Positions 1 to 8,315 of a stretch of 64,000 nt of DNA are shown here, one piece after another (position 1 is the stretch's first letter; every line of letters begins with the position of its first letter). The stretch covers positions 149,703-213,702 of the forward strand of contig JANSXY010000006.1 of assembly GCA_024742695.1 (NCBI GenBank), read 5' to 3'. The position numbers and the translations under genes are program-made. The notes under the pieces are model-generated. The model did not search any database and was not told where the DNA came from. It saw nothing but the letters and a program-made list of their open reading frames with translations. This DNA comes from Paracoccaceae bacterium (GTDB lineage: Bacteria; Pseudomonadota; Alphaproteobacteria; Rhodobacterales; Rhodobacteraceae).

Positions 1-1455
1 ATACTGCCACCAGCCGCCGCGGCGGAAGCTGCGCGCATCGTGGTCGAAGCCGTCGGGCGCGTCCTGCGGCCCGTAGTAGTTCGCCCGTTCCCAGCCGTTG
101 ACCTGGCCGAACTGCGCGCCCGCGGCCTTCTGGCGGTCGTAGGCCGGCGCGGTGCGCAGCGGGCGGCACGCCTCGCGCTCTTCGTCGGGATGGTGCAGGA
201 TGTAGACGTGCTCGTAGCATTCCTCGTTCTTGCGCGCGGCGTATTCGGTGGTCATCCAGTCGCCGTAGCGGCGCGGATCAAGGCTGGCCATGTCGATCTC
301 GGCCTCGCCCGCCGTCATCATCTGGGCGAGGTAGTGGCCGGTGCCGCCGGCGGCCGTGATGCCGAAGCTGAACCCCTCGGCCAGCCACATGTTGCGCAGC
401 CCCGGCGCCGGGCCGACCAGCGGGTTGCCGTCGGGCGTGTAGCAGATCGGGCCGTTGTAATCGTCCTTCAGGCCCACCGTCTCCGACGACGGGATGCGGT
501 GGATCATGCTCATGTATTCCTCTTCGATCCGCTCGAGATCGAGCGGGAACAGGTCGGCCCGGAAGCTTTCGGGCACGTCGTAGACGAACCGCGCCGGGGC
601 GTTGCGTTCGTAGGGGCCGAGGATCCAGCCGCCGCGCTCCTCGCGCACGTACCATTTCGCGTCGGCGTCGCGCAGCACCGGATGCTGCGGATTGGTCTTG
701 CGCCAGTCCACCAGCGCCGGATCGGGTTCGGTCACGATGTACTGGTGCTCGACCGGGATCGCGGGGATCTTCAGCCCCAGAAGCCGCGCGGTGCGCTGCG
801 CGTGGTTGCCGGTGGCGGTGACGACATGTTCGGCGGTGATCTCCACCGCCTCGCCGGTGGGCACTAGGTTGCCGCCCTGTTCGGCCATCCGCGCACAGGT
901 CACGATCCATTCCGAACCGGTCCAGCGATAGCCGTCGACCTGCAGCTTGCGCACGATCTCCACGCCCCTCTGACGCGCGCCCTTGGCCATCGCCTGGGTC
1001 ACGTCGGCGGGGTTGATGTAACCGTCGGCGGGATGGAACAGCGCACCCTTCAGGTCGTCGGTCCGGACCAGCGGCCAGCGCGCCTTGATCTCGTCGGGGG
1101 TGAGGAATTCATGCTCGATCCCCACCGTTTCGGCGGTGGACGAATAGAGCATGTACTCGTCCATCCGCTCCCGCGTCTGCGCCATGCGCAGGTTGCCGAC
1201 GACGTAGAACCCGGCGTCAAGCCCGGTTTCGGCCTCCAGCGTCTTGTAGAACTTCACCGAGTAGTCGTGGATATGGCTGGTCGCGTAGCCCATGTTGAAC
1301 AGCGGCAGAAGCCCGGCCGCGTGCCAGGTGGAGCCGGCGGTCAACTCGTCCCGCTCGATCAGCATGGTATCCCAGCCCGCCTTGGCCAGGTGGTAGGCGA
1401 TGCCGGTTCCGACGGCGCCGCCGCCGACGACAAGGGCACGAACATGGGTTTTCAT
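1..1455 (-). CDS. Dimethylglycine/sarcosine dehydrogenase-type FAD oxidoreductase (3' end outside window)
   Basis: Only the first 485 codons are visible; the gene runs off the left edge. From the ATG, a dinucleotide-binding glycine motif (GGGAVGTG, residues 11-18) is followed by STWHAAGL at about residue 42. In dimethylglycine and sarcosine dehydrogenases the His of this motif holds FAD covalently. The rest of the visible part is the DAO-type oxidase fold. Family members oxidatively demethylate N-methylglycines and usually carry a C-terminal GcvT-like folate domain, which would lie outside the window. Family membership is clear; the exact substrate (dimethylglycine, sarcosine or a related N-methyl amine) cannot be told from this half. 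Confidence 0.85.
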   Translation of the reverse strand, partial: MKTHVRALVVGGGAVGTGIAYHLAKAGWDTMLIERDELTAGSTWHAAGLLPLFNMGYATSHIHDYSVKFYKTLEAETGLDAGFYVVGNLRMAQTRERMDEYMLYSSTAETVGIEHEFLTPDEIKARWPLVRTDDLKGALFHPADGYINPADVTQAMAKGARQRGVEIVRKLQVDGYRWTGSEWIVTCARMAEQGGNLVPTGEAVEITAEHVVTATGNHAQRTARLLGLKIPAIPVEHQYIVTEPDPALVDWRKTNPQHPVLRDADAKWYVREERGGWILGPYERNAPARFVYDVPESFRADLFPLDLERIEEEYMSMIHRIPSSETVGLKDDYNGPICYTPDGNPLVGPAPGLRNMWLAEGFSFGITAAGGTGHYLAQMMTAGEAEIDMASLDPRRYGDWMTTEYAARKNEECYEHVYILHHPDEEREACRPLRTAPAYDRQKAAGAQFGQVNGWERANYYGPQDAPDGFDHDARSFRRGGWWQY

Positions 1456-1581
1456 CGGGCGACTCCGCTGGGAACCTCGTTTTCCCCTAAATGCCCGAAC
1501 CCGCGCCGCACGGGCCATCGCGCCCGACCTTCGGCAGACGAAAACGACATCGGCGGCGCCTGCGCGGCATCGGCCGCGGCG

Positions 1582-1620
1582 GCGGGGGCTGCCTGCCCCC
1601 GCACCCCCGGGGATATTTCC
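1582..1620 (-). terminator. Strong GC hairpin downstream of the hydroxyacid dehydrogenase gene
   Basis: A perfect 8-bp stem (GCGGGGGC at 1582-1589, GCCCCCGC at 1595-1602) closes a 5-base loop, and the flank reads ACCCCCGGGGATATTT on the + strand. It lies 3' of the leftward gene ending at 1646. There is no U-tract. Hairpins of this form next to a CCGGGGATATTTCC-like flank recur between genes in Rhodobacterales as far as I remember, so it may be a dispersed palindromic element that also ends transcripts. Confidence 0.5.
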
Positions 1621-1645
1621 GGACCAAAATCGGCGCCGGACGGGG

Positions 1646-2632
1646 CTACAGCATCCCCGGCACGACGAGGTCGGGCGGGCGGTGGCCGTCGGCGAAGGTC
1701 TTGATGTTGATGATCACCTTCTCGCCCATCTCGATCCGGCCCTCGACCGTCGCCGAGCCCATGTGCGGCAGGAGCACGACGTTCGGCAACTGCCTGAGCC
1801 GCGGGTTGACCTCGTGGCCGCGTTCGAAGACGTCGAGCCCGGCGCCCGCGATCTCGCCGGCCCGCAGCATCCGGGTCAGCGCGTTCTCGTCGATCACCTC
1901 GCCGCGCGAGGTGTTCACGATCACCGCCGAGGGCTTCATCAGCTTCAGCCGCCGGGCGTTGAGCAGGTGGAAGGTCGAGGGCGTGTGCGGGCAGTTGACC
2001 GAGATCACGTCCATCCGGCTGACCATCTGGTCAAGGCTTTCCCACCACGTCGCCTCCAGCTCCTCCTCGATCTCGGGGCGCAGCCGCTTGCGGTTGTGGT
2101 AGTGCACCTGCATGCCGAAGGCGCGGGCCCGGCGGGCCACCGCCTGGCCGATCCGGCCCATCCCGAGGATGCCCAGCCGCCGGCCGCCGACCCGGCCGCC
2201 CATGAAGGCGGTGGGCGCCCAGCCCTGCCATTCGCCGGCCTGCATCACCGCCAGGCCCTCGGGGATCCGGCGGGTGACGGCGAGGATCAGCGCCATGGTC
2301 ATGTCGGCGGTATCCTCGGTCACCACGCCGGGCGTGTTGGACACGAGGATGCCGCGCTGGCGCGCGGTGGCGACATCGATATGGTCGACGCCGGCCCCGT
2401 AATTGGCGATCAGCTTGAGCTTCTCGCCCGCCTGGGCGAGCAGCGCGGCGTCGATCTGGTCGGTGACGCAGGGCACGACAACATCGGCCCGGCGCAGCGC
2501 CGCGCCCAGTTCCTCGCGCGTCATCTTGGTGTCGGGGTCGCGCAGGTCCACGTCGAACAGCTCCCGCATCCGGGTTTCGACGGGCTCGGGCAGGCGTCGC
2601 GTCACGACAACACTCAGACGCGGTGCGGGCAT
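1646..2632 (-). CDS. D-2-hydroxyacid dehydrogenase (glyoxylate/hydroxypyruvate reductase type)
   Basis: A 328-residue cytosolic NAD(P)-dependent dehydrogenase of the formate/glycerate dehydrogenase family. The nucleotide-binding motif LGILGMGRIGQAVA lies about mid-protein. The catalytic set is present: Arg in NTSRGEVIDE, Glu in LDVFERG and His in LPHMGSAT. Length fits glyoxylate reductases (about 320-330). I chose the ATG at 2632 because AGGAG stands just upstream and the family's N-terminus starts there; an upstream in-frame extension to 2833 has no support. It probably reduces glyoxylate, hydroxypyruvate or a similar 2-oxo acid; the substrate is inferred from family only. Confidence 0.85.
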   Translation of the reverse strand: MPAPRLSVVVTRRLPEPVETRMRELFDVDLRDPDTKMTREELGAALRRADVVVPCVTDQIDAALLAQAGEKLKLIANYGAGVDHIDVATARQRGILVSNTPGVVTEDTADMTMALILAVTRRIPEGLAVMQAGEWQGWAPTAFMGGRVGGRRLGILGMGRIGQAVARRARAFGMQVHYHNRKRLRPEIEEELEATWWESLDQMVSRMDVISVNCPHTPSTFHLLNARRLKLMKPSAVIVNTSRGEVIDENALTRMLRAGEIAGAGLDVFERGHEVNPRLRQLPNVVLLPHMGSATVEGRIEMGEKVIINIKTFADGHRPPDLVVPGML

Positions 2633-2744
2633 CGGGCCACTCTCCTCTCTTTCCGGACGGCGCTCCTGCTGGCAAACTACGGGGCGAACGGGGCAGGCCA
2701 CAAGCCCCGACGCAAGTCCTGCGACGACAAAGACGAGGCGGCAG

Positions 2745-3242
2745 ATGATCACCCGGCGGGCCTTCGCCCTGGTTCTGGCATCCCTGTTGGCGACGGCGGC
2801 CCCCGCGGCCGAAACCCGTGGGCCAGTCACCAACCTGCCGATGCCGCGCTATGTCTCGCTCAAGGCCTCGGAAGGCAACGCGCGGCGCGGACCCAGCCTG
2901 AGCCACCGGATCGACTGGGTGTTCCGGCACCGCGACACGCCGCTCAGGATCACCGCGGAGTTCGGCCACTGGCGCCGGGTCGAGGATCGCGACGGGATGG
3001 GCGGCTGGGTGCACTATTCGCTGCTGTCGGGCGTGCGCACCGTGGTCGTCACCGCGGCGATGGCGGAGATGCGGCTGAAGCCGGCCCCGGCCGCGCCGGT
3101 GATGGCGCGCGCGGAAGCCGGCGTGATCGCCCGGCTCGACGCCTGCGAGGCCGACTGGTGCCGGATCGTCGCCGGCGGCCAGCGCGGCTGGGTCGAGAAG
3201 ACCGCGCTCTGGGGTGTCGATCCGGACGAGTTGCGCGATTAG
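2745..3242 (+). CDS. Exported SH3-like domain protein
   Basis: A 165-residue protein with an N-terminal signal peptide (MITRRAFALVLASLLATAAPAAA-like, cleavage near residue 22). Two bacterial SH3-like repeats follow: one holds NARRGPSLSHRIDWVF and GGWVHYSLLSG, the second AEMRLKPAPAAPVMARAEAG and a closing GQRGWVEKTALWGV. Such periplasmic SH3 proteins are common in alphaproteobacteria and are thought to bind cell-wall material, but no role is proven. The ATG at 2745 is chosen because it starts the signal peptide. The gene is divergent from the hydroxyacid dehydrogenase and lies 10 bp before the cation efflux gene. Confidence 0.8.
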   Translation: MITRRAFALVLASLLATAAPAAETRGPVTNLPMPRYVSLKASEGNARRGPSLSHRIDWVFRHRDTPLRITAEFGHWRRVEDRDGMGGWVHYSLLSGVRTVVVTAAMAEMRLKPAPAAPVMARAEAGVIARLDACEADWCRIVAGGQRGWVEKTALWGVDPDELRD

Positions 3243-3252
3243 GCGGGGCGGG

Positions 3253-4143
3253 ATGACGGCGGCGGACCAGACACGGCATACGCGGCTGAACCTGACGGCG
3301 GCGGCGGCCTCGGTCACGGTCGCTTCGGTGCTGGTGGCGCTGAAGCTCTGGGCGCTCGGCTCCACCTCGTCGCTGGCGGTCGCGGCGTCGCTGGCGGACA
3401 GCGCGATGGACCTGATGATCTCGCTCGGCGGCCTTCTCGCGATCCTCTACGCCGCGCGGCCGCCCGACGAGGATCACGCCTTCGGCCATACCTCGGTCGA
3501 GGATCTCGCGGCGCTGGGGCAGGCGGTGTTCATCCTCGTCTCGGCCGGGGCGATCGCCACCGCCGCGCTCCGGCGGCTGTTCGCCGAGGCGCCGCAGCCG
3601 CTGGCCGACGAGGGCCGCGGGATCGTGGTGATGGCGGTGTCGATCGTGCTGACGCTGGGGCTGGTGCTGTGGCAGCGCCGGGTGGTGCGGCGCACCGGCA
3701 GCCGCGTCGTCGCCGCCGACGCGCTGCACTACCTCGGCGACCTGGTTCCGGCGCTGGGGGCGATCGCCGCGCTCGGCGTCTCGGCGCGGTTCGGGATCGG
3801 CCATGTCGACAGCGTGGTGGCCATTGCCGCCGCGGCGATGCTGGCCGTCGGCGCGCTCAGGATCGGCAAGGGCGCCTGGGACGCGCTGATGGACCGGGCG
3901 GCGGACCCGGAACTGGTGGCCGGGATCGCCGCGCTGGCGCGCGACTGGCCGGGCGTGCGGGGCTTTCACGATCTCAAGACCCGCACCGCCGGCAGCCGGG
4001 TCTTCGTGAACCTGCATATCGAGCTGGACGGCGACCTGCCGCTGCGCGAGGCGCATGGCATCGGCGCGGGCCTGCGCCGCAGGATCATCGAGCGGTTTCC
4101 GCAATGCGACGTGATCATCCACAAGGACGTCGCGCGGGACTGA
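3253..4143 (+). CDS. Cation diffusion facilitator, FieF type
   Basis: A 296-residue inner-membrane metal/proton antiporter of the CDF family. The family's TM2 metal site appears as DSAMD (D-x-x-x-D) and the TM5 site as HYLGD (H-x-x-x-D), the combination of FieF-like zinc/iron exporters. A soluble C-terminal domain ends with CDVIIHKDV, typical of the CDF cytoplasmic domain. The ATG at 3253 follows a G-rich ribosome site; an in-frame start 39 bp upstream would overlap the SH3 gene. Likely substrates are Zn(II) and Fe(II); the sequence does not decide between them. Confidence 0.88.
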   Translation: MTAADQTRHTRLNLTAAAASVTVASVLVALKLWALGSTSSLAVAASLADSAMDLMISLGGLLAILYAARPPDEDHAFGHTSVEDLAALGQAVFILVSAGAIATAALRRLFAEAPQPLADEGRGIVVMAVSIVLTLGLVLWQRRVVRRTGSRVVAADALHYLGDLVPALGAIAALGVSARFGIGHVDSVVAIAAAAMLAVGALRIGKGAWDALMDRAADPELVAGIAALARDWPGVRGFHDLKTRTAGSRVFVNLHIELDGDLPLREAHGIGAGLRRRIIERFPQCDVIIHKDVARD

Positions 4144-4225
4144 ACGGCCGGACCGGCCGGCGGCGACGGTCCCGCCCCGCCCGGCCGGTGACGGGACGGC
4201 GTGAAACCGAAGGGAACCGCTTGCG

Positions 4226-5189
4226 ATGATCCTTGCGCGCCGCCGCCTCCTGGGCCTGACCTGCGCCGCCCTTGCCGCGCCGGCGCTGGCCGGGCGGGCG
4301 GGCGGCGGCGCAGGGCCTGTTGACGGAACGGACGATCCGGGTCGGCCCGGCGACGCGGCACTACCTCGAACTGGTTCCGCCGGGGCTGGGGCGGCGGCCG
4401 CCGGTGCTGGTGGTGCTGCATGGCGGCACCGGGTCGATGCGGCAGCTGTTCGGGCGGCGCGGCGGCGCGATGGCGGACCTGCCCGCGATCGCGCGGGACG
4501 AGGGCATGATCCTCGTCGCGCCGAACGGCACCGGCGCGGCGGGCGATCCGGCGGGCGACCGGCAGACCTGGAACGATCTGCGTGACGGAAGATCGGACGG
4601 GATCGACGACGTGGGATTCCTCACCCGGCTCGTCGGCCGTGTCGTGGCCGAGCATCGCGCGGATGCCGGCCGGGTCTGTATCGCCGGGGTCTCGAACGGC
4701 GGGATGATGACCTACCGGATGCTGATCGAGGCGCCGGAGCTGTTCGCCGCCGCCGCGGCTTTCGTCGCCAACCTGCCCGAGGGCGCGCGGCCCGTGCCAC
4801 GCCGGCCGGTGCCGCTGATGATCATGAACGGCACCGCCGATCCGCTGATGCCCTGGGGTGGCGGCGCGATCGCCGGCGACCGTGGCCGCGTCACCTCCAC
4901 CGCCGAAACCGTGCGGCACTTCGTCCGCGCCAACGGACTGTCCGGCCCGCCCCGGCACAGGCCCCTGCCCGACCGCGATCCGGGCGACGGCTGCCGGATG
5001 GTCGAAAGCCGCTGGGACGGGGCCGCGCCCGTCGTGCTCGTCACCGTCGAGGGCGGCGGCCACCGGATCCCGTGGCCCGGCGCGGGGCGGCCGGGGCCGC
5101 TGGCGGACCGGGTGCTGGGCCCGGTCTGCCGCGACGCGCACGGGCTGCGCATGGCCCGGGACTTCATGAAACGGTTCCGGCGGACCTGA
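4226..5189 (+). CDS. PHB-depolymerase/LpqC-like secreted esterase, reading frame interrupted near 4300
   Basis: The catalytic part (read in the frame of 4272) is an alpha/beta hydrolase of the polyhydroxybutyrate-depolymerase (esterase PHB) family: VVLHGGTGS oxyanion region, lipase box GVSNG with the nucleophile Ser, Asp in NGTADPLMPWGGG and His in GGGHRIPWP. An intact Tat-like signal peptide (RRRLLGLTCAALAAPALAG) starts at the ATG at 4226 but in another frame. The two frames meet at a (GGGC)x3 repeat at 4292-4303; removing one 4-bp unit joins them seamlessly as ALAGRAAAQGLLTER. The gene is therefore either frameshifted, phase-variable or miscalled. A TTG at 4272 could start a form lacking the signal peptide. 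Confidence 0.7.
4292..4303 (+). repeat. (GGGC)x3 short tandem repeat at the frame break
   Basis: Three tandem GGGC units, followed by GGCGGCGC, lie inside the coding region between the signal peptide and the mature part of the esterase. A unit of 4 bases shifts the frame when its copy number changes; two units would restore one continuous frame. Confidence 0.7.
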
Positions 5190-5200
5190 GGCCACCCGCC

Positions 5201-5818
5201 TCAGCGCAGCACCAGCCGCGCATCGCGCGCCGCCAGCGCCTCGACGAAGCCGCGTTCGGCGGCGAAATCATGCGGCACCTGCGCCGCGCCGCGCCGGCCC
5301 GAGAGCGACAGCGAGGCGAAGAAATCGAAACCGTGCAGCGTGAGCCGCGCAAGATCGGCGCCGGCGAGCAGATCGATCATCATCAGCCCGGTCGTCGGCG
5401 GCGCGCCGATCCGGGCGGCCAGCGCGGCGATCCTGGGCAGCGGATGCAGGTAGAACCGCCCGGCCCGCGACGCCACCCGCCACGGCAGCCGCTTGCGCTT
5501 CGGCGACATCCACAGCACCAGGTCGGGGGCGATCCGCGCCAGATCGGCCGACGGCAGCGAGGTCGCCAGCGCCAGCCAGTCCGTCCGGGTGCCGTGCGAG
5601 GCGGCGGCGGGCATCGGCGCGCGGTTGATCCGGATCACGAGGTCGGCGGCGTCGATCTCGGCCCCCTCGGCCCGATCGGCCAGCGACCGGGCGTTGCCGA
5701 CCAGCGCGACACGCCTGCCTGCCGCGCGCGACAGGAGCGCCGCCTCGCCCATCGACAGCGCCGCCAGCGGCGCCTCGCGCCGCACCGTCCGCGCCAGGTA
5801 GAAGCCCAACGGGGTCAC
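5201..5818 (-). CDS. Glycosyltransferase family 29 (sialyltransferase-like) protein
   Basis: A 205-residue protein with the hallmarks of GT29. RVALVGNARSL followed by DAADLVIRINRAP matches the layout of the sialyltransferase L-motif (VVGNS...EIDxxDxVxRxNxAP), and PPTTGLMMIDLL...LTLHGFDF resembles the S-motif region. It is shorter than animal sialyltransferases and lacks a membrane anchor. The GTG start at 5818 overlaps the stop of the upstream glycosyltransferase by 4 bp (GTGA), so the two are translationally coupled and probably build the same surface glycan. The true donor sugar is unknown. Confidence 0.75.
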   Translation of the reverse strand: MTPLGFYLARTVRREAPLAALSMGEAALLSRAAGRRVALVGNARSLADRAEGAEIDAADLVIRINRAPMPAAASHGTRTDWLALATSLPSADLARIAPDLVLWMSPKRKRLPWRVASRAGRFYLHPLPRIAALAARIGAPPTTGLMMIDLLAGADLARLTLHGFDFFASLSLSGRRGAAQVPHDFAAERGFVEALAARDARLVLR

Positions 5819-6873
5819 GCCGCGCGATCCAGCAGGCCGCGGTAGACCGCGACCAGTTCGGCCGCCTCGCGGCGGATGTCGAAAAGCGCCTCGACCCGCG
5901 CGCGGCCGGCCTGCCCGGCGACGGCCAGCGCGGCGGGATCGGCCAGCATCGCGTCGAGCGCGGCGGCCAGCGCGCGGGTGTCGCCGGGCGGGATCAGCCG
6001 GCCGGTCACACCGTCCTCGATCTGGGCGGCGAAGGCGCCGACGCGGGTCGCCACCGCCGGCACGCCGCAGGCCATCGCCTCCAGCGGGGTCAGGCCGAAC
6101 CCCTCCCAGCGCGCCGGCGCGACGAAGAGATCCAGCGCCTGGTAGGCGGTGACGACCTGCTCCCAGGGCAGTTCGCCGAGAAACCGGATCCGGTCGGCCA
6201 GACCGGCGGCGGCGATCCGCTCGCGCAGCGCGGCGACGAAGGCCTCGTTGCCGCGCGTCGCCCGGCCGGTGAAGACCAGCATCGCGCGGGGATGCCGCGG
6301 CAGCACGTCGAGCGCCGCGCCGACCAGCACGTCGGTGCCCTTCTGGGCGCGCAGCCGGCCGAAACAGCCCAGGATCAGCGCCTCGCCGGGCAAGCCCAGC
6401 GCGCGGCGCGCGGCGGCCCGGTCGGCGGGCGGATGGAACACGCCGGTGTCGATCCCGTGCAGGATCGCCCGCGCCGGCCGTTCGAGGTACGAGGCCGCCT
6501 CGGGCGAGGTCGCCACCACCGCGTCCATCCGCCGGATCAGCCAGCGGGTATAGGCCGAATGGCGGCGTTGTGCGGCCGAGGTGAACATCAGCTTCAGGCG
6601 GCGGCGAAACACGTGACGCAGGATCAGCCCGGCCAGCATTTCCGAGTTGCGCCGCGCATGCCAGACCCGCCAGCGGTCGCGCGGCAGCGTCGCCACCCGC
6701 CAAAGCGGCAGGTGCGGAAGGTCGCGCGGCAGGCCCGGCCCGGTCGCGGCGATGCCGATCATTCCCGCCTGCACCGGGATCAGCCGCACCACCGTCGCCG
6801 TGACGCCGGACAGGCGGCGCTTGAGGTTCGGGGCGATCACCTCGATCCGGTCGGGGGCGGGCGCGGCTGTCAT
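5815..6873 (-). CDS. Family 4-type glycosyltransferase (group 1)
   Basis: A 352-residue GT-B glycosyltransferase. The N-terminal half carries an acceptor-side region. The C-terminal half has GCFGRLRAQKGTDVLV and the nucleotide-sugar motif EGFGLTPLEAMACGVPAVAT (E-x7-E type), followed by GRLIPPGD. It is cytosolic or membrane-associated and transfers a sugar to a lipid or glycan acceptor. The ATG at 6873 has GGAGAG upstream; a longer in-frame reading to 7641 only overlaps the antisense of the next gene. It is coupled by GTGA to the GT29 gene downstream, so both likely act on lipopolysaccharide, capsule or a glycolipid. Confidence 0.88.
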   Translation of the reverse strand: MTAAPAPDRIEVIAPNLKRRLSGVTATVVRLIPVQAGMIGIAATGPGLPRDLPHLPLWRVATLPRDRWRVWHARRNSEMLAGLILRHVFRRRLKLMFTSAAQRRHSAYTRWLIRRMDAVVATSPEAASYLERPARAILHGIDTGVFHPPADRAAARRALGLPGEALILGCFGRLRAQKGTDVLVGAALDVLPRHPRAMLVFTGRATRGNEAFVAALRERIAAAGLADRIRFLGELPWEQVVTAYQALDLFVAPARWEGFGLTPLEAMACGVPAVATRVGAFAAQIEDGVTGRLIPPGDTRALAAALDAMLADPAALAVAGQAGRARVEALFDIRREAAELVAVYRGLLDRAA

Positions 6874-6938
6874 CGGCTCTCCTTCGGGCGCGGCCTGACT
6901 AGCGCAGCGGCGCGCGCGGCGGCAAGCCCCGGCACGGG

Positions 6939-8123
6939 TCAGTCCGCCCGATCCCGCGACAGCAGGTAGACGGCAAGGCCCAGCGCCAGGGGCAGCAGGA
7001 AGAACAGGAACACCGCATCGAACGCGGCCTCGCCCGCCGCCGCGCCGCCGGCGGCGGCGAACACCGGGCCGGAGGCGAACTGCATCGCCCCGGCGCCGCC
7101 GATCGCGAACATGTTCAGCAGCGTCACGCCGCGCCCGACCATGTGCGGCGGAAAGAACGCGCGGCCATGCGCCATCAGCACCGGGAACGTCGCGCCGAAG
7201 AAGCCGATCGCGCAGAGCAGCGCGACCGCCGGCACCAGCCCCGGCGCCGGCAGTGCCCAGAGCACGGCAAGGCAGGCCGCCACCACCGCGTTGCCCGCCA
7301 CGGCGATCCATTTGCGGGTGTGCAGCAGCCGGTCGAGCGGACCGTAGGCGAAACTGCCCAGGATCATCGCGATGCCCATCATCAGCGTGATCGTTCCGAT
7401 CATCCCGGCATCGGCGCCGAAGCGGTTTTCCGCGAAGGGCCCGGCCCAAAGCCCGCGCAGCGCCGCCGAGGGCGCGTAGGCCACCGTCATCAGCGGCAGG
7501 ATCGGCCAGATCGCCGGCATCGCCAGCAACGTGAAGACCGAACCGCCGGATGCGCCGGCCGGGCGTTCCGCCGGCGGCGGATCGCGCAGAACCGCCCAGA
7601 GCGCGGCGGAGACGGCCACGCTCAGCCCCGCCAGAACCCACAGCGTCGCGCGCCAGCCGATCCCCTCGACCACCCAGGCGAGCGGCTGCGCCGCCATCAC
7701 GTTGCCGAGCGACCCGATCCCGATCACCATCGCCGCCAGCGTGCCGAAGGCCCGTGGCGAATACACCCGCGCGAAGATGTAGTAGGCGGCCATCAGCACC
7801 GGCGCGCAGCCGACGCCGATCAGCGTCATCGCGACCTTGATCGCGCCCGGCCCCTCGGCCAGCGCGAAAACCGCCGCGCCACCTCCGCCGCCCAACGCCA
7901 GCAGCGCCGCGGTGGTGCGCCGCGGCCCGATCCGGTCAAGCGCGGCGCCGATCGGCAACTGCATCAGCGCGAAGGCCGCGAACAGCAGGCCCGAGGCCTG
8001 CGCCAGCGCCTCCGGCGGGGTGCCGGTATCTGCGGTCAGCACCGGGCTCAGCACCGCGAGGAAGGCGCGGTAGAACTGGCTGAGCACATAGGCCGCGATC
8101 AGAAGTGCAAGACCCGCGCGCAT
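6939..8123 (-). CDS. MFS transporter
   Basis: A 394-residue polytopic membrane protein with about 12 hydrophobic segments in two halves, as expected for the major facilitator superfamily. The loop between TM2 and TM3 reads GAALDRIGPRRTTAALL, matching the MFS motif GxxxDRxGRR. I chose the ATG at 8123 because GGGGGAAGGG precedes it and TM1 (LALLIAAYVLSQFYRAFLA) begins there. It has Gly/Ala-rich helices and no obvious substrate signature. It is transcribed in the same direction as the glycosyltransferases, 65 bp upstream of them. Confidence 0.85.
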   Translation of the reverse strand: MRAGLALLIAAYVLSQFYRAFLAVLSPVLTADTGTPPEALAQASGLLFAAFALMQLPIGAALDRIGPRRTTAALLALGGGGGAAVFALAEGPGAIKVAMTLIGVGCAPVLMAAYYIFARVYSPRAFGTLAAMVIGIGSLGNVMAAQPLAWVVEGIGWRATLWVLAGLSVAVSAALWAVLRDPPPAERPAGASGGSVFTLLAMPAIWPILPLMTVAYAPSAALRGLWAGPFAENRFGADAGMIGTITLMMGIAMILGSFAYGPLDRLLHTRKWIAVAGNAVVAACLAVLWALPAPGLVPAVALLCAIGFFGATFPVLMAHGRAFFPPHMVGRGVTLLNMFAIGGAGAMQFASGPVFAAAGGAAAGEAAFDAVFLFFLLPLALGLAVYLLSRDRAD

Positions 8124-8224
8124 CCCTTCCCCCGCTTCGGAAGCCCCGACGGGGCAAGGCACCTGCACCGGCCGCGCGCCGCGCGCGAGGCCCGTGGGGG
8201 GCAAGGCTGTGGCGTTGCGGGATC

Positions 8225-8301
8225 TGGTCGGAGCGAGAGGATTCGAACCTCCGACCCCCTGCTCCCGAAGCAGGTGCGCTACCAGGCTGCGCTACGCTCC
8301 G
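8225..8301 (-). tRNA. tRNA-Pro (anticodon CGG)
   Basis: Read on the minus strand, a full cloverleaf is present. The acceptor arms CGGAGCG/CGCTCCG pair perfectly. The D arm is GCGC...GCGC. The anticodon arm CCTGC-TTCGGGA-GCAGG carries CGG, and the T arm has TTCGAAT with GGAGG/CCTCT. Discriminator A and CCA are encoded (77 nt including CCA). Confidence 0.96.
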
Positions 8302-8315
8302 ACCGTGGGCGGGGG

